In this document: positions 26,458-35,188 of the stretch, in pieces | Numbering within the stretch: position 1 is the first letter of the stretch | Layout: every line of letters begins with the position of its first letter | Origin: Chloroflexota bacterium | GTDB taxonomy: Bacteria > Chloroflexota > Dehalococcoidia > Lucifugimonadales > Australimonadaceae | Length of the DNA stretch: 60,656 bases | Reading direction: 5' to 3' | Assembly (NCBI GenBank): GCA_028874795.1 | Contig: JAPPHT010000014.1 | Span: 1 to 60,656, forward strand | Position numbers and translations under genes: made by a program | The notes under the pieces: generated by a model | The model's database searches: none | What the model saw: only the letters and a program-made list of their open reading frames with translations | Told to the model about the DNA's origin: nothing

Positions 26458-27927
26458 CTAGCCGAGGAAGCGACGGATCAGCGCGGCCTCTTCGATGAAG
26501 TGCCGCGTCCGCGAGGTGCGGTTGCGTACCAGCCCGGCCCAGACCGCCGTGGTGAGCCCTTCGTGGACGCGGTCGATCTCCTGGGTGAAGCGTACGAACA
26601 GACGCCTGTAGTCGTCGCCGAGGAGCTGCGTGATGCGCGTCTCGTTCGAGAATCGCAGGGCGGCGCTGAGGTCCTCCTGGAGGCTGGGGTAGACCTCGCG
26701 CAGGTAGGCGAAATCGTCCTCGTTGAGCGCCGCGAGCCCGAGCAGGTCCGGCGGTACGCCGATCGAATACAGTGCAGCCGCGAATGCGATGGCGCGTGGG
26801 AGGGTTACGTCCTCGGCGCCGGGGAGCGAGCGCCCGTAGCCGAAGAGACCGACGTGCAGTTTGCGCTCCCGTCTGCGCGGGATGTGGGCGGATACGGAGG
26901 CGATGGTGGGGGCGAGCTGGCGTACCTGTTGCTGGTAGGCGGCCCCGGCCCTGTCCAGGATGTCGTTGACGCGGTCTTCATCCACCGGCGGGGCCGGCTT
27001 GCGCTCGTACGCGTGCAGTTGAGCGACAGCGTCCACGACCTGCTCGCGGGGGTAGTCGAATTTGAACGCGGACTGCACGGTGAGCGTCTGGACGCTGGGA
27101 TATTCGCGGAACACGCGGTTCACGTTCACGGGGGAGAGGTGCCCGCGGAAGGGGGCTGAACCAGCACCGATGATGGGGTAGAGAGGGATGCCCAGTTCAT
27201 CCTCGAGGCGGTCCAGCCGGGCGAGTGCGGTCTTGAGCATCAGTTCGGCCCCGACGATACCGTTGTTGAGCGCAGGGTCGCTCCGGGCGAGGAAGACGCG
27301 CTGGTATTCGACTTCCCAGCCTTGCAGGTATTCCCGGACGATCTCATCCACCGTCATCATCTGCTCCCGCTCCTCGAAAAGCGGGATCACGCGGATGTGC
27401 TTTGGGTAGAAGTCGCCGATCCAGTCCCTGACTGTGCTCCCGTCCGGCAGGTGTCTGCTCTCCTGCCCGGCGATGAACTGCGCGTAGTAGTCCCGTACCT
27501 TGACTATCTGCGCGGCGTTGGTCGTGAAGGGGAGGATGACCTCCTGGATGGGGGGATCGAGGTCGCCCTCGTAGAATTCGTTCGCTACGTCGTAGGCGAT
27601 GGGGATGCCCTGGAGTGCCTCGACGAGGAGTTTGCGCATCTCCAGTTCGATGGAGGGGTTGGGCACGCGGAGGGTGATGATGGCATCGCGTCCGAGCCTC
27701 TTCTCTTCCGAGAAGTAGCTGGGGTAGTTGGTGAGCAGCTTCTGGATGACGTGGGTGTCGGTGTCCTTGCCCTCCGAGTCCCACATCTGCTCGTCGCAGC
27801 CCAGCGCCAGCACGTCGGCGGCTTCGATGATCTCGCCGTCGCCCTTGATCACGCCGTCGATGGCGTAGGCGGGGGCCTCCGCGTTGTCCGGGTGTTGGGT
27901 GCTCATCACTCGAGGTATCAGAGACAA
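26458..27927 (-). CDS. ppcA: Phosphoenolpyruvate carboxylase, archaeal type
   Basis: About 489 residues, far shorter than the ~900-residue bacterial PEPC, and carrying archaeal-type (PpcA) signatures: IPRVMSTQHPDN at the N-terminus, MWDSEGKDTD, ITLRVPNP, the glycine loop GAGSAPFRGHLSP and SVSAHIPRRRERK. The enzyme carboxylates PEP to oxaloacetate for anaplerosis. A longer frame begins at GTG 27936, but that codon is overlapped by the GGAGG site at 27936-27940. TTG 27927 lies 8 bases after the site and gives the family's usual start. Found mostly in archaea and scattered bacteria, so an old transfer is likely. Confidence 0.92.
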   Translation of the reverse strand: MSLIPRVMSTQHPDNAEAPAYAIDGVIKGDGEIIEAADVLALGCDEQMWDSEGKDTDTHVIQKLLTNYPSYFSEEKRLGRDAIITLRVPNPSIELEMRKLLVEALQGIPIAYDVANEFYEGDLDPPIQEVILPFTTNAAQIVKVRDYYAQFIAGQESRHLPDGSTVRDWIGDFYPKHIRVIPLFEEREQMMTVDEIVREYLQGWEVEYQRVFLARSDPALNNGIVGAELMLKTALARLDRLEDELGIPLYPIIGAGSAPFRGHLSPVNVNRVFREYPSVQTLTVQSAFKFDYPREQVVDAVAQLHAYERKPAPPVDEDRVNDILDRAGAAYQQQVRQLAPTIASVSAHIPRRRERKLHVGLFGYGRSLPGAEDVTLPRAIAFAAALYSIGVPPDLLGLAALNEDDFAYLREVYPSLQEDLSAALRFSNETRITQLLGDDYRRLFVRFTQEIDRVHEGLTTAVWAGLVRNRTSRTRHFIEEAALIRRFLG

Positions 27928-28005
27928 GGCGCGCACCTCCGTTGCATCGGGGGCATGATACCCGCACGGGCGCTCCAGCGGGGAAGGGCAGGGGTAAGGT
28001 GTCTG

Positions 28006-28902
28006 TTACAGCGTGCGCTGGATGAAGCCGGCCTTCCTGCGCCAGCGCGCGTTCACCTTCACCCACAGCTCGAGGAACGCGGGACGGCCGGTGAGCGCTT
28101 CGATCTCCGGGCGTGCGAGGACGCCCACCTCCTTGAGCGCGGCGCCGCCTCTGCCGATGAGGAGCCGCTTCTGAGAGGACGTGTCCACGTAGACCATGGC
28201 GCGGATGTGGTCCGGAGTTTCTCCCTGCCGTTCGTCGAAGTTGACTACTTCCACCGCTGTGTCGTAGGGCACCTCGTGCGCGTACAGCTCGAATATCTTC
28301 TCGCGGACGAGCTCTCCTACGAGGAAGCGTGTCGTGCGGTCGGTGAGCATCTCGGGCGGAAAGAGTGCGTCCTGTTCCGGGAGGTGCGCGCCGATCATGT
28401 CGGCGAGGGGAGCGAGGCCGTCGCGCTGCAGGGCGCTAACGGGCACGATCTCCGCGAACGGATGTGCCTCCGCATAGCGCGCCATCACGGGAAGAAGCTT
28501 GTTCTTGGCGACGGTGTCGGTCTTCGTTATCGCCAGCAGGGCGGGCACGTCAGCGACTGCGATCTGTGCGATGAGCGCCTGCTCGACGTCGCCCGGGTAG
28601 CGGGGTTCCGCGGCGAGAACGACGGCGTGAGCATCGCTGAGCGCGCCTGCAAGTTGGCGCGCCATCGCGGCGTCGAGCTGGTCGCGGCCCTTCCGGAGGA
28701 ATCCGGGTGTATCGATGAGAGCAGCCTGGAAGTCGCTGCCGTTCAGAACGCCAAGGAGCCGGTGGCGTGTCGTGTGGGGCTTCGCGCTCACGATGGAGAG
28801 CTTCTGCCCTAACAGCGCGTTGAGCAGCGTGGACTTGCCCACGTTCGCCCTGCCTACGATGGCCACGAGGCCGCTTCGGAAGTTGCTCGTGGGGCTGCTC
28901 AC
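28006..28902 (-). CDS. era: GTPase Era
   Basis: 298 residues, normal length. The GTPase domain has G1 GRANVGKST (17-25), G2 TTRH, G3 DTPGF and G4 TKTD. The C-terminal KH domain includes IGRGGAALKEVG. Era binds the 3' end of 16S rRNA and promotes 30S assembly. It starts with GTG at 28902 and has no strong Shine-Dalgarno. It is divergent from the RCC1-repeat gene and upstream of ppcA on the same strand, with a gap of 78 bases. Confidence 0.95.
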   Translation of the reverse strand: MSSPTSNFRSGLVAIVGRANVGKSTLLNALLGQKLSIVSAKPHTTRHRLLGVLNGSDFQAALIDTPGFLRKGRDQLDAAMARQLAGALSDAHAVVLAAEPRYPGDVEQALIAQIAVADVPALLAITKTDTVAKNKLLPVMARYAEAHPFAEIVPVSALQRDGLAPLADMIGAHLPEQDALFPPEMLTDRTTRFLVGELVREKIFELYAHEVPYDTAVEVVNFDERQGETPDHIRAMVYVDTSSQKRLLIGRGGAALKEVGVLARPEIEALTGRPAFLELWVKVNARWRRKAGFIQRTL

Positions 28903-28931
28903 GTTTCAAGGATACTCGCTTCAGGAACCGG

Positions 28932-28961
28932 GTGACGGAAACGGGCCCTGCTGTGTATAGT
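28932..28961 (+). promoter_or_regulatory. Promoter of the RCC1-repeat lipoprotein gene
   Basis: GTGACG (28932-28937), 18-base spacer, TATAGT (28956-28961). The first ATG of the gene, at 28966, would lie at or next to the transcription start, so either the message is leaderless or translation begins at ATG 28990. Confidence 0.45.
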
Positions 28962-28965
28962 CGCC

Positions 28966-30258
28966 ATGCCGCCATTCCTCCGGGCAACTATGCGCATCCC
29001 CTGCAGTCGCTTCATAACACTCTTCGCTGTCGCAGTCCTTCTGCTGGTGGCGGCCGCCGCTTGCGGCGAACCGGGGCCTTCGGTCGTGCAGTTCGAACCC
29101 CGCTCGACTCCCGAAGGAGCCAGCCCTCCCACGCCAACTCCCGCGCCGACCCCGACGGCTACTCCTGTCCCCACGCTTGAACCGACGGCCACGCCGACGC
29201 CAGTGCCAACGAACACGCCCACGCCGGTGCCGACGCTCACGCCGACACCGGAAAGCGAGGGCATCCTCGACGCGACTCCCCCCAGCCTCGTCCTGACACA
29301 GCAGCCGTCGCTAATCAGCAGCGGTGACCTGCACACCTGTGTGCTGGACGCTACCGGGACGGTGCAGTGCTGGGGCAGCGAGGCAACTGGACAGAGCGTC
29401 GTGCCGCCCTTGTCGGCGCTCAATCCCAGCCCGGTGCTAAGCGTGAGCAGCGGGGACGAGCACACCTGCGTGCTCTTCTTCGACGGCACGCCATTCTGCT
29501 GGGGGAGCGAGAACGGCGCGGTCCCGGAAGGGGTGCGGGTCGCCGCCATCAGCAGCGGAGACAATCACGTCTGCGGGCTGATGCTGGACGGGACGCCGGT
29601 CTGCTGGGGCAGCAACGATGGCGGCCGGGCATCCCCTCCGGCGGACGAGCGTTTCACGGCCATCAGCAGCGGGGATCGGCACACTTGCGGGCTCCGCGAG
29701 GACGGCACGGTCGTCTGCTGGGGAGACGATGCGGATGGGAAACTGATGCCTCCCGACGGAACGTTCGTGGCCATAGCCAGCGGTGGCGACCACACCTGCG
29801 CGCTTACGATGGGGGGGAACCCGGTCTGTTGGGGCAGCGACCGGTCCCGCCAGCGGACGGACACGCCTGTCAGCGAGACGTTCATCGCCATCAGCAGCGG
29901 GGGTTCGCACTCGTGCGGGCTGCGCGCCGACGGCACGCCGGTCTGCTGGGGCGCATGGGGTGACGCCGAGGTTCCGACAGGTGAGTCGTTCCTGGCGATC
30001 AGCTGTGGGCGCAGCTACAGCTGCGGCGTAGTTGGTGAAGAGACCGTATGCACAGGCGAGGTCCACACGTGCGGAGTGACCTTCGAGGGCACCGTCGTCT
30101 GCTGGGGAGACAACGGCTCAGGCCAATCCACGCCGCCTGCGAGCTTGGCCGGCGCCGCCGACACGACGAGTGATCTGCTGCCGTCGAGTGGCCCGACGCC
30201 CACGCCGACGATACCCCCACCTCCGACGTTTGGCGATATGCCGCCTGTAACTTCCTAG
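28966..30258 (+). CDS. RCC1-repeat lipoprotein with paired cysteines
   Basis: 430 residues (422 if ATG 28990 is used). The signal peptide ends with lipobox VAAAAC, then a long Pro/Thr tandem linker (residues ~50-95), then seven to eight RCC1-like blades of about 36-38 residues. Each blade follows the pattern ISSGxxHxCGLxxDGTxVCWG, so almost every blade carries two cysteines. The fold should be a surface beta-propeller stabilised by disulfides. The seventh blade is shortened and irregular. A second Pro/Thr stretch ends the protein. In bacteria such proteins are usually adhesive or binding modules; no enzyme domain is visible. Confidence 0.85.
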   Translation: MPPFLRATMRIPCSRFITLFAVAVLLLVAAAACGEPGPSVVQFEPRSTPEGASPPTPTPAPTPTATPVPTLEPTATPTPVPTNTPTPVPTLTPTPESEGILDATPPSLVLTQQPSLISSGDLHTCVLDATGTVQCWGSEATGQSVVPPLSALNPSPVLSVSSGDEHTCVLFFDGTPFCWGSENGAVPEGVRVAAISSGDNHVCGLMLDGTPVCWGSNDGGRASPPADERFTAISSGDRHTCGLREDGTVVCWGDDADGKLMPPDGTFVAIASGGDHTCALTMGGNPVCWGSDRSRQRTDTPVSETFIAISSGGSHSCGLRADGTPVCWGAWGDAEVPTGESFLAISCGRSYSCGVVGEETVCTGEVHTCGVTFEGTVVCWGDNGSGQSTPPASLAGAADTTSDLLPSSGPTPTPTIPPPPTFGDMPPVTS

Positions 30259-30269
30259 GCCTTGCCGCC

Positions 30270-31400
30270 CTACTCGCCACGCAGACGGGGGATGAACTCC
30301 GCCATCCTGGATTCCGCCCCGGACAGGGCGAGCCTTTCGAGGAAGATGTTGTGGATGATGGGGTCCTCGTCCTCGTATTCGATCTGCCCGCCACCCAGCT
30401 TCACGTCGACGTCCGTCTCACCCTCCATCGCGACCCCGAGCGAGAAGTAGTACTTCTGGCTTCCCCAGCGGAAGGCGAGGTAGCGCGCGGGAGTCGCTCC
30501 CCCGTTGAAGTGTTGGTGGAACCAGCCGTTCGGCGGCACGACGAGAGAGCCGGGCCTCCAGTCCACGCGCTCCATGCCGTCGTGCGGGCTGCCGTGAGAC
30601 GGCCAGAGCAGTGAGTAGCCCTCGCCCTTGATGATGATGACGTGCGCGCCCGGACCGTGCCGGTGCGCCTTCTTGTAGGTGCCGACGGGGAACTCCGAGA
30701 TGTGCGCGGTCTGCGTCTGGTCCGCCAGCTCGAACTTGATGTGCGCGCCGCCCGCTCCGCGCTCCTTCCAGGAGTACGTCGTGAAGGTCTCGATGTCGGG
30801 GACGAAGTTCGTCTCCCAGGCGTTGGTGCGGCCGGTTGTAGCCGTCCACATCCTTCCCTCGCCCTGGAAGTGCTTGGGGTTGCCGATACGGTCTTCGAAG
30901 ACGTACGGGTTGTTGAAGACGAAGCCCTCGTTGTGGAAGAGGTTCATGGTGAGGGGTGCCGTGGTCACCGCGACGAAGCGCGCCGGCTCGGACCCGCTGC
31001 CGTTCATGTGCTGGTGCCAGACGTTGATGGGGATGGAGAAGATGCTGCCGCGCTTCCACTCGAAGCTGGTGCGGCTGTTGGGGTCGTCGCCGACGAGGGT
31101 TGCGCCGCGCCCGTCCAGGACGTAGATGTTCTTCTCGAAGATGTGCTTCTCCGGGGCCATCTTGCCCCCGGGCGGAATCTCAGCGACGTAGGCTCCGTTG
31201 GTGTCTCCAGCACCGTCGAGATTGATGTACGTGCCGAGGCAGTCGAGGCGTGCCCACGGCTTGACGTCGACGGTGCGGAGGTCGTCCACTGCGAACCCGG
31301 TGACGACGGGGATGCCCTCCTTCTCCTGGAAGGCCCGGTAGGCGTTGTACTTGACGATGCGGTCGAAGTCGGGGCGTGTCTCCGGCGTTGACGTGGTCAT
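30270..31400 (-). CDS. Double-cupin domain protein (paralogue of the gene at 5753)
   Basis: 376 residues with two cupin barrels: first motif EKHIFEKNIYVLDGRG, second motif KKAHRHGPGAHVIIIKGEG with H-x-H. Layout and phrases such as KGEGYSLLWP and IEYEDEDPIIHNIF match the cluster protein at 5753, which ends in DYRDEDPYIRKMY. The frame opens at 31484 inside the tRNA gene, but AGGAGGAG precedes ATG 31400 (MTTSTPETRPDFDR), so that start is used. Likely an Fe(II) oxygenase or related enzyme of the gentisate-dioxygenase fold; the substrate is not identifiable. Confidence 0.82.
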   Translation of the reverse strand: MTTSTPETRPDFDRIVKYNAYRAFQEKEGIPVVTGFAVDDLRTVDVKPWARLDCLGTYINLDGAGDTNGAYVAEIPPGGKMAPEKHIFEKNIYVLDGRGATLVGDDPNSRTSFEWKRGSIFSIPINVWHQHMNGSGSEPARFVAVTTAPLTMNLFHNEGFVFNNPYVFEDRIGNPKHFQGEGRMWTATTGRTNAWETNFVPDIETFTTYSWKERGAGGAHIKFELADQTQTAHISEFPVGTYKKAHRHGPGAHVIIIKGEGYSLLWPSHGSPHDGMERVDWRPGSLVVPPNGWFHQHFNGGATPARYLAFRWGSQKYYFSLGVAMEGETDVDVKLGGGQIEYEDEDPIIHNIFLERLALSGAESRMAEFIPRLRGE

Positions 31401-31456
31401 CGGGCTCCTCCTGTGAACGGGCGGACTGAATCGAGTCAGGTGAGAGAGGAAGTACC

Positions 31457-31531
31457 TGGAGCGGGCGATGGGATTCGAACCCACGGCCCTCTGCTTGGGA
31501 AGCAGATGCTCTACCCCTGAGCTACGCCCGC
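31457..31531 (-). tRNA. tRNA-Gly (anticodon CCC)
   Basis: 75 bases including an encoded CCA end. Acceptor stem GCGGGCG/CGCCCGC, D arm GCTC/GAGC, anticodon stem TCTGC/GCAGA with loop TTCCCAA (anticodon CCC, reading GGG), a five-base variable loop, T arm GTGGG/CCCAT with TTCGAAT, discriminator T. It closely resembles bacterial glyU-type tRNAs. Confidence 0.95.
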
Positions 31532-31543
31532 GCCGTGCGTGAG

Positions 31544-31572
31544 ATTGTAGCGCGGTTCCTGCGAGTTGGCAC
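31544..31572 (-). promoter_or_regulatory. Promoter of tRNA-Gly
   Basis: On the minus strand, GTGCCA (31572-31567), a 17-base spacer and TACAAT (31549-31544), ending 12 bases before the tRNA 5' end. Match to the -10 consensus is 5/6 and to the -35 consensus 4/6. Confidence 0.45.
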
Positions 31573-31575
31573 GCG

Positions 31576-32072
31576 CTACGGTGCGAGGCGGGACCAGGCG
31601 ACCGCCATCGCGATGCCGACCGCCGCCAGGCGGAACAGCCCGCCTATGGAGAAGTCTCCCAAGGCGCTCAGAAGCAGGGGGAGCGTTGCGATGGCTACGC
31701 TTCCCAGTCCCATCCACTGGTAGGTGCGCCCCCTCCGGCGGTTGACCGCCCTGCTGACGGCCTCCCCCAGGACGTATCCCAGTCCCAGCATCACGAAGAA
31801 GGCGAAGAACCCCCCAGGGGGATGAGCCGGAACACGATCTCCAGCGCGATGAGTCCGGCCACTCCCGCCCCAACGGCTGCAGCAACGCCGCGCGTCACGT
31901 AGCCGGCGGAGACGGCGTGCGTCGGCAGTCTGACCGGAGCGCCGCACTCCCTGCAGCGGATCCCGACCGGATGCTGGCGCATGCACTCGGTGCAGATGGG
32001 CTTGTCGCAGTTGCCGCAGCGCAACCCCGTTTCCCGGGTGGGGTGCCAGTGGCATGTGAGCGGTTGCGTCAT
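31576..32072 (-). pseudogene. Zinc-ribbon (B-box-like) membrane protein, frameshifted
   Basis: The first part encodes a cysteine/histidine-rich zinc ribbon (CHWHPTRETGLRCGNCDKPICTECM, then RCRECG) followed by a membrane helix, and the frame ends at 31791. The reading then continues in another frame from about 31812 to 31576 with a good membrane domain (GGFFAFFVMLGLGYVLGEA, TLPLLLSALGDFSIGG). Adding one G to the minus-strand run of six G at 31811-31816 joins the halves seamlessly as LIPLGGFFAFF. It is therefore one gene with a one-base loss: sequencing error, true mutation or slippage. ATG 32072 overlaps the plsY stop (ATGA), so it is co-transcribed. Function unknown; related proteins occur in Chloroflexota. 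Confidence 0.8.
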
Positions 32073-32749
32073 TCCGCTTCCGTCGGGGGCGTGTTGCGCT
32101 GGACCCAGGCATCGTGGTCGGCGATGTCGCGGTCGTACATCAGCCGGTTGAAGAGCAGCTGCGGCAGCGGCACGTCAGAGCCGCGCAGCGAGTTGGATGC
32201 GAGGCGCTTGACGACCGTCACGAGCAGCAGCCCGGCCATGAGCAGGACAACGGCTGACGGCCGCTGGAAGTAGAGCGCCACGAATGGCAGCGAGGCGAAC
32301 CCCAGCAGCACCCAGACGCCGGACGCCTTGGTGAACTGCCATCCGGCGCTGGTGATGACGATGAAGAAGGCCAGTTCCAGACGACCGAGAGCGAGAAGTG
32401 TCCCGACCGACGGCGCCACGCCCCTCCCGCCCTTGAAGCCGAGCGTTATCGGCCAGTTGTGCCCCATCACGGCGAGCAGGCCCGCCGCCGCCTGTACCTC
32501 GATCCCCAGGCCGAAAGCACGCGCGAGGAAGACGGGCGTCAGTCCCTTCACGAAGAGGTCGAAGATGCCGACGGGCAGGATCCAGAAGCGCCCGACGTTG
32601 TAGTAGACGTTCGATGCGCCGATGGTGCCGCTGCCGACCTTGCGGAGGTCGATGCCCTTGACGAGGCGGGCGACGATCCAGGCGGCAGGTACGGAGCCAA
32701 GCAGGTAGGCGTAGAGGAGGACCAGCCCTATCTGTAAGGAGTCGTCCAT
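32069..32749 (-). CDS. plsY: Acyl-phosphate glycerol-3-phosphate acyltransferase
   Basis: 226 residues with about five TM helices. Three conserved motifs of PlsY are present: GSGTIGASNVYYNVG, VMGHNWPITLGFKGGRGVAP and a C-terminal helix with FASLPF. The enzyme makes lysophosphatidic acid from acyl-phosphate and glycerol-3-phosphate, the first step of phospholipid synthesis. Its stop overlaps the next gene and its start is 12 bases from the PHP gene stop, so it is inside a minus-strand operon. Confidence 0.93.
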   Translation of the reverse strand: MDDSLQIGLVLLYAYLLGSVPAAWIVARLVKGIDLRKVGSGTIGASNVYYNVGRFWILPVGIFDLFVKGLTPVFLARAFGLGIEVQAAAGLLAVMGHNWPITLGFKGGRGVAPSVGTLLALGRLELAFFIVITSAGWQFTKASGVWVLLGFASLPFVALYFQRPSAVVLLMAGLLLVTVVKRLASNSLRGSDVPLPQLLFNRLMYDRDIADHDAWVQRNTPPTEAE

Positions 32750-32761
32750 CGCGGGAGGCTC

Positions 32762-33598
32762 CTACCCCACCCCGGCAAGGCGCTCGAGCGCTTCGAACAC
32801 TTCCCGGGGCGGCCCGTCCGCTCCGGGAAGCGCCTCGTTCTCGGTGCCCATCGCATGGTAGTCGCTCCCGCCGCATGGCAGGAGGCCGTACCGTTCGGCG
32901 AGGTCGAACAGGATGCGCTGCTCCGTCTCATCGTAGTTGGCGTAGTGCGCTTCGAGCCCCACGATGCCCATGTCGGGGAGCCGGGGGACGATCGTCTCGT
33001 ACTCTTCGACGTAGAGCGGATGGGCGAGCACCGCCGCGCCTCCTGCGTTCCGTATGGTATGGGCGGCATCTTCCAGCGTCACGCCCGAGCGGCCCACGAA
33101 GGCCGCGCCGCCGTTGTTCAGCAGACCGTTGAACGCTTCCTTGTAGGTTGCCACATAACCCCGCTCCACCATCGCGCGAGCGATGTGGGGACGCCCGATG
33201 CTCGCGCCGGCCGCGAGTTCGCGGACGCGCTCCCACTCGAGGGAGTAGCCGAGCCTGGCGAGCCTTTCGAGCATCCGCAGCCCTCGCTCCTCCCGCTCTT
33301 CGCGCAGCGCGGTGAGCTGCCGCTGCAACCCGGCGTCGGCGCGGTCCACGAAGTAGCCGAGCAGGTGCACGTCCGAGTCGCTCCTGGTGGGATGCGAAGC
33401 GCTGATCTCGATGCCGGGGACGATGCGAAGTCCGGGATGAGCCGCTGCCGCTTCGACCGCTTCGTCCAGCCCCTCGGTGGAGTCGTGGTCGGTGAGCGAC
33501 GCGACGCTGACCTGTCGTTGGGCGAGGACTCCCACGAGCTCGGTGGGAGTCAGCCGTCCGTCGGAGCGGGTGGAGTGCATGTGGAGGTCTATCTTCAT
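32762..33598 (-). CDS. PHP-domain metal-dependent phosphoesterase (TrpH/RNase AM-like)
   Basis: 278 residues, one PHP domain. Metal-binding motifs are DLHMHSTRSDGRL at the N-terminus, SLTDHDSTEG, GIEISA, HPLY and GGSDYHAMG near the C-terminus. Members include 5'-3' exonucleases and 3',5'-nucleotide bisphosphate phosphatases. It lies between rny and plsY on the same strand, so a role in RNA end processing is possible but unproven. Confidence 0.88.
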   Translation of the reverse strand: MKIDLHMHSTRSDGRLTPTELVGVLAQRQVSVASLTDHDSTEGLDEAVEAAAAHPGLRIVPGIEISASHPTRSDSDVHLLGYFVDRADAGLQRQLTALREEREERGLRMLERLARLGYSLEWERVRELAAGASIGRPHIARAMVERGYVATYKEAFNGLLNNGGAAFVGRSGVTLEDAAHTIRNAGGAAVLAHPLYVEEYETIVPRLPDMGIVGLEAHYANYDETEQRILFDLAERYGLLPCGGSDYHAMGTENEALPGADGPPREVFEALERLAGVG

Positions 33599-33658
33599 GC
33601 GGCCTCCGCCGGCGGCGCTGCCCGCGCCCAGCAGGAGCGCGGGCGATACGCCGCGGCT

Positions 33659-35188
33659 CTAGCGGGCGACCTCTGTGGCACGCGTCTCGCGCACGACGGT
33701 GACGACGATCTCCCCCGGGTAGACGAGGTTCTCCTCGATCTTGCGGACCACCTTGCGCGCGAGGTTGGAGGCTGCGACGTCGTCGATCTCATCGGGCTGG
33801 ACGAGGATGCGGACCTCGCGCCCCGCCTGTATGGCGTACGACTTCTGCACGCCGTCGAAGCTGTTGGCGACGTCCTCCAGTGCCTCCAGCCGCTTGAGGT
33901 AGAGCTCGACGGTGTCGCGGCGGGAACCGGGGCGCGCAGCGCTGATGGCGTCCGCGGCGGCGACGACGAAAGCCTCGACGGAGCCCCTGTCGTCGTCGTG
34001 ATGCTCGTTGATGGCCGCGGTCACCGCGGGCGACAAGGAGTAGCGGCGCGCCACCTCCTCGCCCAGTTCGATGTGCGTCCCCTCGAACTCGTGAGTGAGC
34101 GCCTTGCCGATGTCGTGCAGCAGTCCGCCGGCCTTGGAGGTCTGGACGTCTGCCTCTATCTCACCGGCGATCAGCCCCGCGATGCGCGCGACCTCGACCG
34201 AGTGCTGCAGCACGTTCTCCCCGTAGCTGTAGCGGTATTGGAGCCTGCCCAGCAGCTTGATGAGCTCAGGGTTGAGCCCGCGGACGCCCGAGTCGAGCAC
34301 TGCCTGCTCACCCGAACGGGCGATGGAGTCATCCACTTCCTTCTGCGCCTTGTTCACGGCTTCCTCGATCCGGGCGGGGTGGATGCGTCCGTCGGCGATC
34401 AGGTTGGAGAGCGCCACTTTCGCCACCTCGCGGCGGATGGGATCAAAGCAGGAGACCGTCACGGCCTCCGGGGTGTCGTCGATGATGAGGTCGACCCCCG
34501 TGGCGGCTTCGATGGCGCGGATGTTGCGGCCCTCGCGGCCGATGAGGCGTCCCTTCATCTCGTCGTTCGGCAGCGACACCTGGGAGGTCGTGGACTCGTT
34601 GACCACGTCCGAGGCCAGGCGCTGGATGGAGAGGGCGATGGTCTTCTTCGCCTTCTCGTCCACCTCGTTCAGCATCTTCTGTTCGAGCGCGTAGTAGCGC
34701 TTGGCAAGCTCGTGCTCGGCCTCATCCTCCGCGGCTTGCATGATCTGGGCCTTTGCTTCCTGCACGCTGAGGTTTGCGACCTGTTCGAGCTTGGTGGCCT
34801 GCTCTGCCTTGAGCGATTCGGCCTCATCGTACCGCTGCTCGACGTCCTGCTCGCGGTCGGCCACGCGCTGCTCGCGCAGTTCCAGGCCCTCCTGGCGGCT
34901 GTCCAAGTTCTCGCTACGGCTGGCGAGACGGTTCTCCGCCCGCTGCACCTCGCGACGCCTGTCGCGCAGTTCGGACTCGGCTTCCTGCCTCGCCTTGAGC
35001 GCCTCTTCCTGGGCCTCCAGCAGGGCGCGTTTCTTCTCTTCCTCAGCACTTGCGAGTATGCGGGCAGCCTCGTCCTGGGCTGCTCCCATCCTCCGGCTCC
35101 GTCCCACGCTGCGGGCCAACACCACTACTACGATGCCTGCGATGGCCCCCGCTACTGCTCCTGCTATACCTATGATCAACGCTTCCAT
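33659..35188 (-). CDS. rny: Ribonuclease Y
   Basis: 509 residues in the full family layout: N-terminal TM anchor (ALIIGIAGAVAGAIAGIVVV), long coiled coil to about residue 190, KH domain with GRLIGREGRNIRAIEAATG, HD domain with GLLHDIGKALTHE and INEHHDDD, and a C-terminal RNase Y domain. It is a membrane-bound endoribonuclease starting mRNA decay. It is downstream of recA on the same strand with a 264-base gap that holds nothing I recognise. Confidence 0.95.
   Translation of the reverse strand: MEALIIGIAGAVAGAIAGIVVVVLARSVGRSRRMGAAQDEAARILASAEEEKKRALLEAQEEALKARQEAESELRDRRREVQRAENRLASRSENLDSRQEGLELREQRVADREQDVEQRYDEAESLKAEQATKLEQVANLSVQEAKAQIMQAAEDEAEHELAKRYYALEQKMLNEVDEKAKKTIALSIQRLASDVVNESTTSQVSLPNDEMKGRLIGREGRNIRAIEAATGVDLIIDDTPEAVTVSCFDPIRREVAKVALSNLIADGRIHPARIEEAVNKAQKEVDDSIARSGEQAVLDSGVRGLNPELIKLLGRLQYRYSYGENVLQHSVEVARIAGLIAGEIEADVQTSKAGGLLHDIGKALTHEFEGTHIELGEEVARRYSLSPAVTAAINEHHDDDRGSVEAFVVAAADAISAARPGSRRDTVELYLKRLEALEDVANSFDGVQKSYAIQAGREVRILVQPDEIDDVAASNLARKVVRKIEENLVYPGEIVVTVVRETRATEVAR

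Noticed and set aside
28899-29564. Minus-strand frame with Gly-Val repeats
   Set aside because: It is the complement of the Pro/Thr linker and RCC1 repeats on the plus strand.
29140-30200. Tandem repeats that could be mistaken for a CRISPR array
   Set aside because: Repeats are imperfect, in frame and coding (Pro/Thr linker and RCC1 blades); no constant repeat-spacer pattern. No CRISPR array was seen anywhere in the window.
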